Source: Talpa occidentalis (lineage: Eukaryota; Chordata; Mammalia; Eulipotyphla; Talpidae). From it: 64,000 nt of DNA. This document shows, one piece after another, positions 61,501 through 64,000 of this stretch (positions are counted from its first letter, which is position 1; the number at the start of each line of letters is the position of its first letter). The stretch is from positions 248,001 through 312,000 of the forward strand of contig NW_023604295.1 in the NCBI RefSeq assembly GCF_014898055.3. The letters are read 5' to 3'. Position numbers and translations under genes: made by a program. The notes under the pieces are model-generated. The model had not been told where the DNA came from, searched no databases, and worked only from the letters and a program-made list of their open reading frames with translations.

Positions 61501-64000
61501 AACAGCAGGCCTGGGAGAAGGGATGACCGGGTTGATGAGTCCTCACCCTCAGGCTTACCTGTCCACCCCCACCCACCCGGGGCCCCTGAGACCGGAGGCC
61601 GGCATCAGCCGGGGCTCTCATCTGCTGCTTCACGGCAGTCCAGCTCTGGCTGTGGCTCCGAGGAGCCCAGCACTCTCCCTTTTATACCTGGTGCCGGGGT
61701 CGCAGAGCAGACCGACCAGGTGTGAGCAATGAGCTGCGTGGTGCCACATGGTCGACCAGCCATGTCCCTGAGGGAGGCTCTAAAGCAGGGCTGAGGGAGC
61801 TGGAGACGGCTCCTGGCGTCTAAAGAAAGAAAAGAGAAAGACCAGAAAAGCCAAGACCTTGTCAGAGATGGGCCCGGTCCTGTCTGTCCCCCGGGGGAGC
61901 CCGCGGCCCTGGCCCGGCATCCCAAGAGCCATTTGCAACCGGCGTCGCCCAGCCTCTCACCGGGAGCGTGGACCCTGGGGTCCCCCGGCCCGCGCTGCCC
62001 AGCATGCTGACAGTGGCCGGCGCCCTGTGCGCGGTGGGGGCCTCCCTGGGGCAAGGCGGCCCCCCTTGGGCCACGGTGAGCGCTGTCCCCCCGGGTGAGA
62101 CGTTCCCGCGGCGGCTGTTCCCGGGCTGAGGCCTCGTGCGGCCGCGGGGAGGCGCCCTATGCCGGACCCAGCTGTGCCGTAGGCAGCCTCGGGGGTGCGA
62201 GCCCCTATTGTGTGGGTTCAGCTGTAGCCCTGGGCTTTGGCTTTTTGGGTCTCAGCAGCCAGCCCTGTTTCCCCCCAACCCACCACCCCTTCTACCTGCC
62301 ACGCAGGGTCCAGAGCCGGGGCTTCTGCTGGGGACTCCCAGGAGTCTGCCCATGGCTCTGTGAGGGCCCATGGTGTGGGGGCTTCCCAGACACCCCTGTA
62401 GGGCTGTGTTCTGTGTTCCCAAGATGCCCCCTCCCCGGGGCCAGGCCGCCCTGTGCCTACTCCAGGCAGGTGGTCCCTCCCCACAGCCACCTGCCGGCTC
62501 CCGGCCGGGCCTCCTTCCTCACAGAGGTGGAAGATTCCTGCAGCAGCACATCCTCGAGGTGCGTGACCCTCACCCTCACCCCAGGTTCCTGGTGCTACCC
62601 TGGGGGTCCAGCGCCAGTCGGGCCGCCACCCACCGGGCCCCTCTGTGGGGGCGGGGCCTCCTCTGCACGCGGGGCGGGGCGAAGGGCTTCTCCAGCATGG
62701 GCACTGCGGTCACTCCGCACAGGGTTTTGTTGCAGGTGCGGGTTTTCATCCACAGGGTGAGCCCCCGGAGCGGGCTTGCGGGCGCATGGCACCCGGTGTG
62801 GCTGTCGCTGGGCATGGGGGCTGCCTCCCTGCAGCCCAGGCGTGATTTTAGGCCTTGTTTCCGTCATTCCCGGCAGGTCTGAGGTCAGGGCAGATGCCCC
62901 CACATGTCCGGGAGCAGCCTGAGCCCATTCAGGTGCTTACCCCAGAAGTGCACTCTTGGGGCGCCCCCTGCCAGGTGAGGTCACTGGCCCCCAAGGCTAT
63001 GGAGGGCAAGCCCACCCATTGGAGCAGTCAAGGGGCACCTCACGTCTACCTCCTCGCCCTCTGCCAGCTTGGGCACAGGCTCGGGCCCGGCCTGGACGCC
63101 CTTGGGCACAGCTGCCTCCCTGGCCCTTCCTCAGAATTCTGGGCGGGCGGGGCTCGCCGCCTCTCCACCGCCTGGCTGGGGTCCTCAACCTGCCTGCCGC
63201 CTGCCCCAGGAGAGACCCACAGGCCCTCTGCGCCGCTGCCTGCACCCCCTTGGCACTGGCCCGGCCTGACTGGTGCTCCCAGTGTCTGTTCTGCTCTTCT
63301 GCTTGCAAGTTTTTCATCTGGAAGTTTAGGGTTCATTTTGTTAAGTCAGACTTTGGGGAGTTCAGCCACGATCTCTTGCAATAACTCTTCAGAATCTCCC
63401 CTTCTGGAGCCCCAGGTGCACGTGAGGCCCGGGAGCTGTGAGCTCCACACGCTGAGGCTCATTTTCCCTTTTAAAAAGCCCTGCTCCCCGGGGCGGCCAT
63501 GGCCAGGCCTCTGCTCTGCCGCTGCCCTGCCCGAGGGGCCTGCCCCGCACCCCAGCGGGTTTCCCTGGAAGGCCGGGCTGCCGTAGAGCAGGACGGTCTG
63601 CAGAGCCTCCCGCTCTGCTGTGTTTAGCAGGTTTGTCTCTTGCAGCCCGAGGAAACGGAAGGACGACCCGACCCTGCAGGGTAACAAGGACCCTCTAGGG
63701 GTTCACAGCCGGCGTGACCAGCGAGCTGGCCGCCCGCATGCCCGCCACGGGCCCGCGCCAGCCCCTGTTGTTTCGCTCCATTGTCTGCGAGCCCTGGCCC
63801 TCGACCAGCAGCGGGACGGGGGCTGCCGGACACGCCTGCTGCCCTCCTCAGTGTCCACAGAGAACCACTCTCCCTCTCCTCAACTCTGTCTCCTTTCCGC
63901 GGCCGAGGGAAACTGAGGCCGCCTTCGGGGTCTCTGCTAGGGCTGGGGCCGCTGCCAGGCCGCAGGCGCTCAGCTCAGGGGCCACATCTCCTCGGACACG
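61501..64000. other. Intergenic DNA to the right edge
   Basis: GC-rich with no exon, SINE or L1 that I can identify. COL6A1 is expected further right by synteny but none of its exons is in the window. Confidence 0.45.

Overview
This is nuclear DNA from a placental mammal. It has short coding exons with GT-AG introns, tRNA-derived SINEs with A-tails, L1 (LINE-1) fragments, and four recognisable vertebrate genes in conserved order. Read left to right the order is LSS (3' end), SPATC1L, FTCD, then COL6A2 on the opposite strand. This is the order of human 21q22.3 read in reverse, so the next gene beyond the right edge is expected to be COL6A1. The SINE family is not primate (Alu), rodent (B1/B2), horse (ERE) or carnivore (Can-SINE) as I remember them. 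With the short introns it would suit a laurasiatherian such as a bat, but I cannot name the species.

Layout: 1-2242 holds the last four coding exons and 3' UTR of LSS (lanosterol synthase). 3018-11133 is SPATC1L, whose large second intron carries SINEs and GC-drifted L1 remnants. 12250-20671 is FTCD, with a liver-type promoter and 14 coding exons. FTCD and COL6A2 are tail-to-tail, about 3 kb apart. COL6A2 runs leftward from a TATA promoter near 46,560 (non-coding exon 1) through a 9.4-kb intron full of SINEs and L1s, to its ATG at 37,064 and its stop at 23,883. An alternative last coding exon lies at 26,133-26,425. From about 46.6 kb to the end is the COL6A2-COL6A1 intergenic region: GC-rich, with a few SINE/L1 insertions and no gene that I can support.

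The genes are not functionally linked. LSS makes lanosterol in the ER, SPATC1L is a spermatogenesis/centriole-associated-like protein, FTCD degrades histidine-derived formiminoglutamate, and COL6A2 is an extracellular-matrix collagen chain.

The most important annotation point is that eight places in otherwise well-conserved exons lack exactly one base: one in LSS, two in SPATC1L, one in FTCD and four in COL6A2. Adding those bases back gives conceptual lengths of 541 aa for FTCD and 1019 aa for COL6A2, which are the human lengths as I recall them. Most deletions are in or next to short G or C runs, and every splice site is intact. I therefore read them as consensus-sequence errors and not as gene loss. 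I found no sign of an undescribed biological system. The notable items are genomic: a copy of the SPATC1L 3' end inside FTCD intron 1, an intron-to-intron duplication inside FTCD, two GC-AG introns in COL6A2, a two-unit SINE block between one pair of target-site duplications, and several large GC-rich minisatellites. All exon borders were assigned by eye from reading frame and splice consensus.
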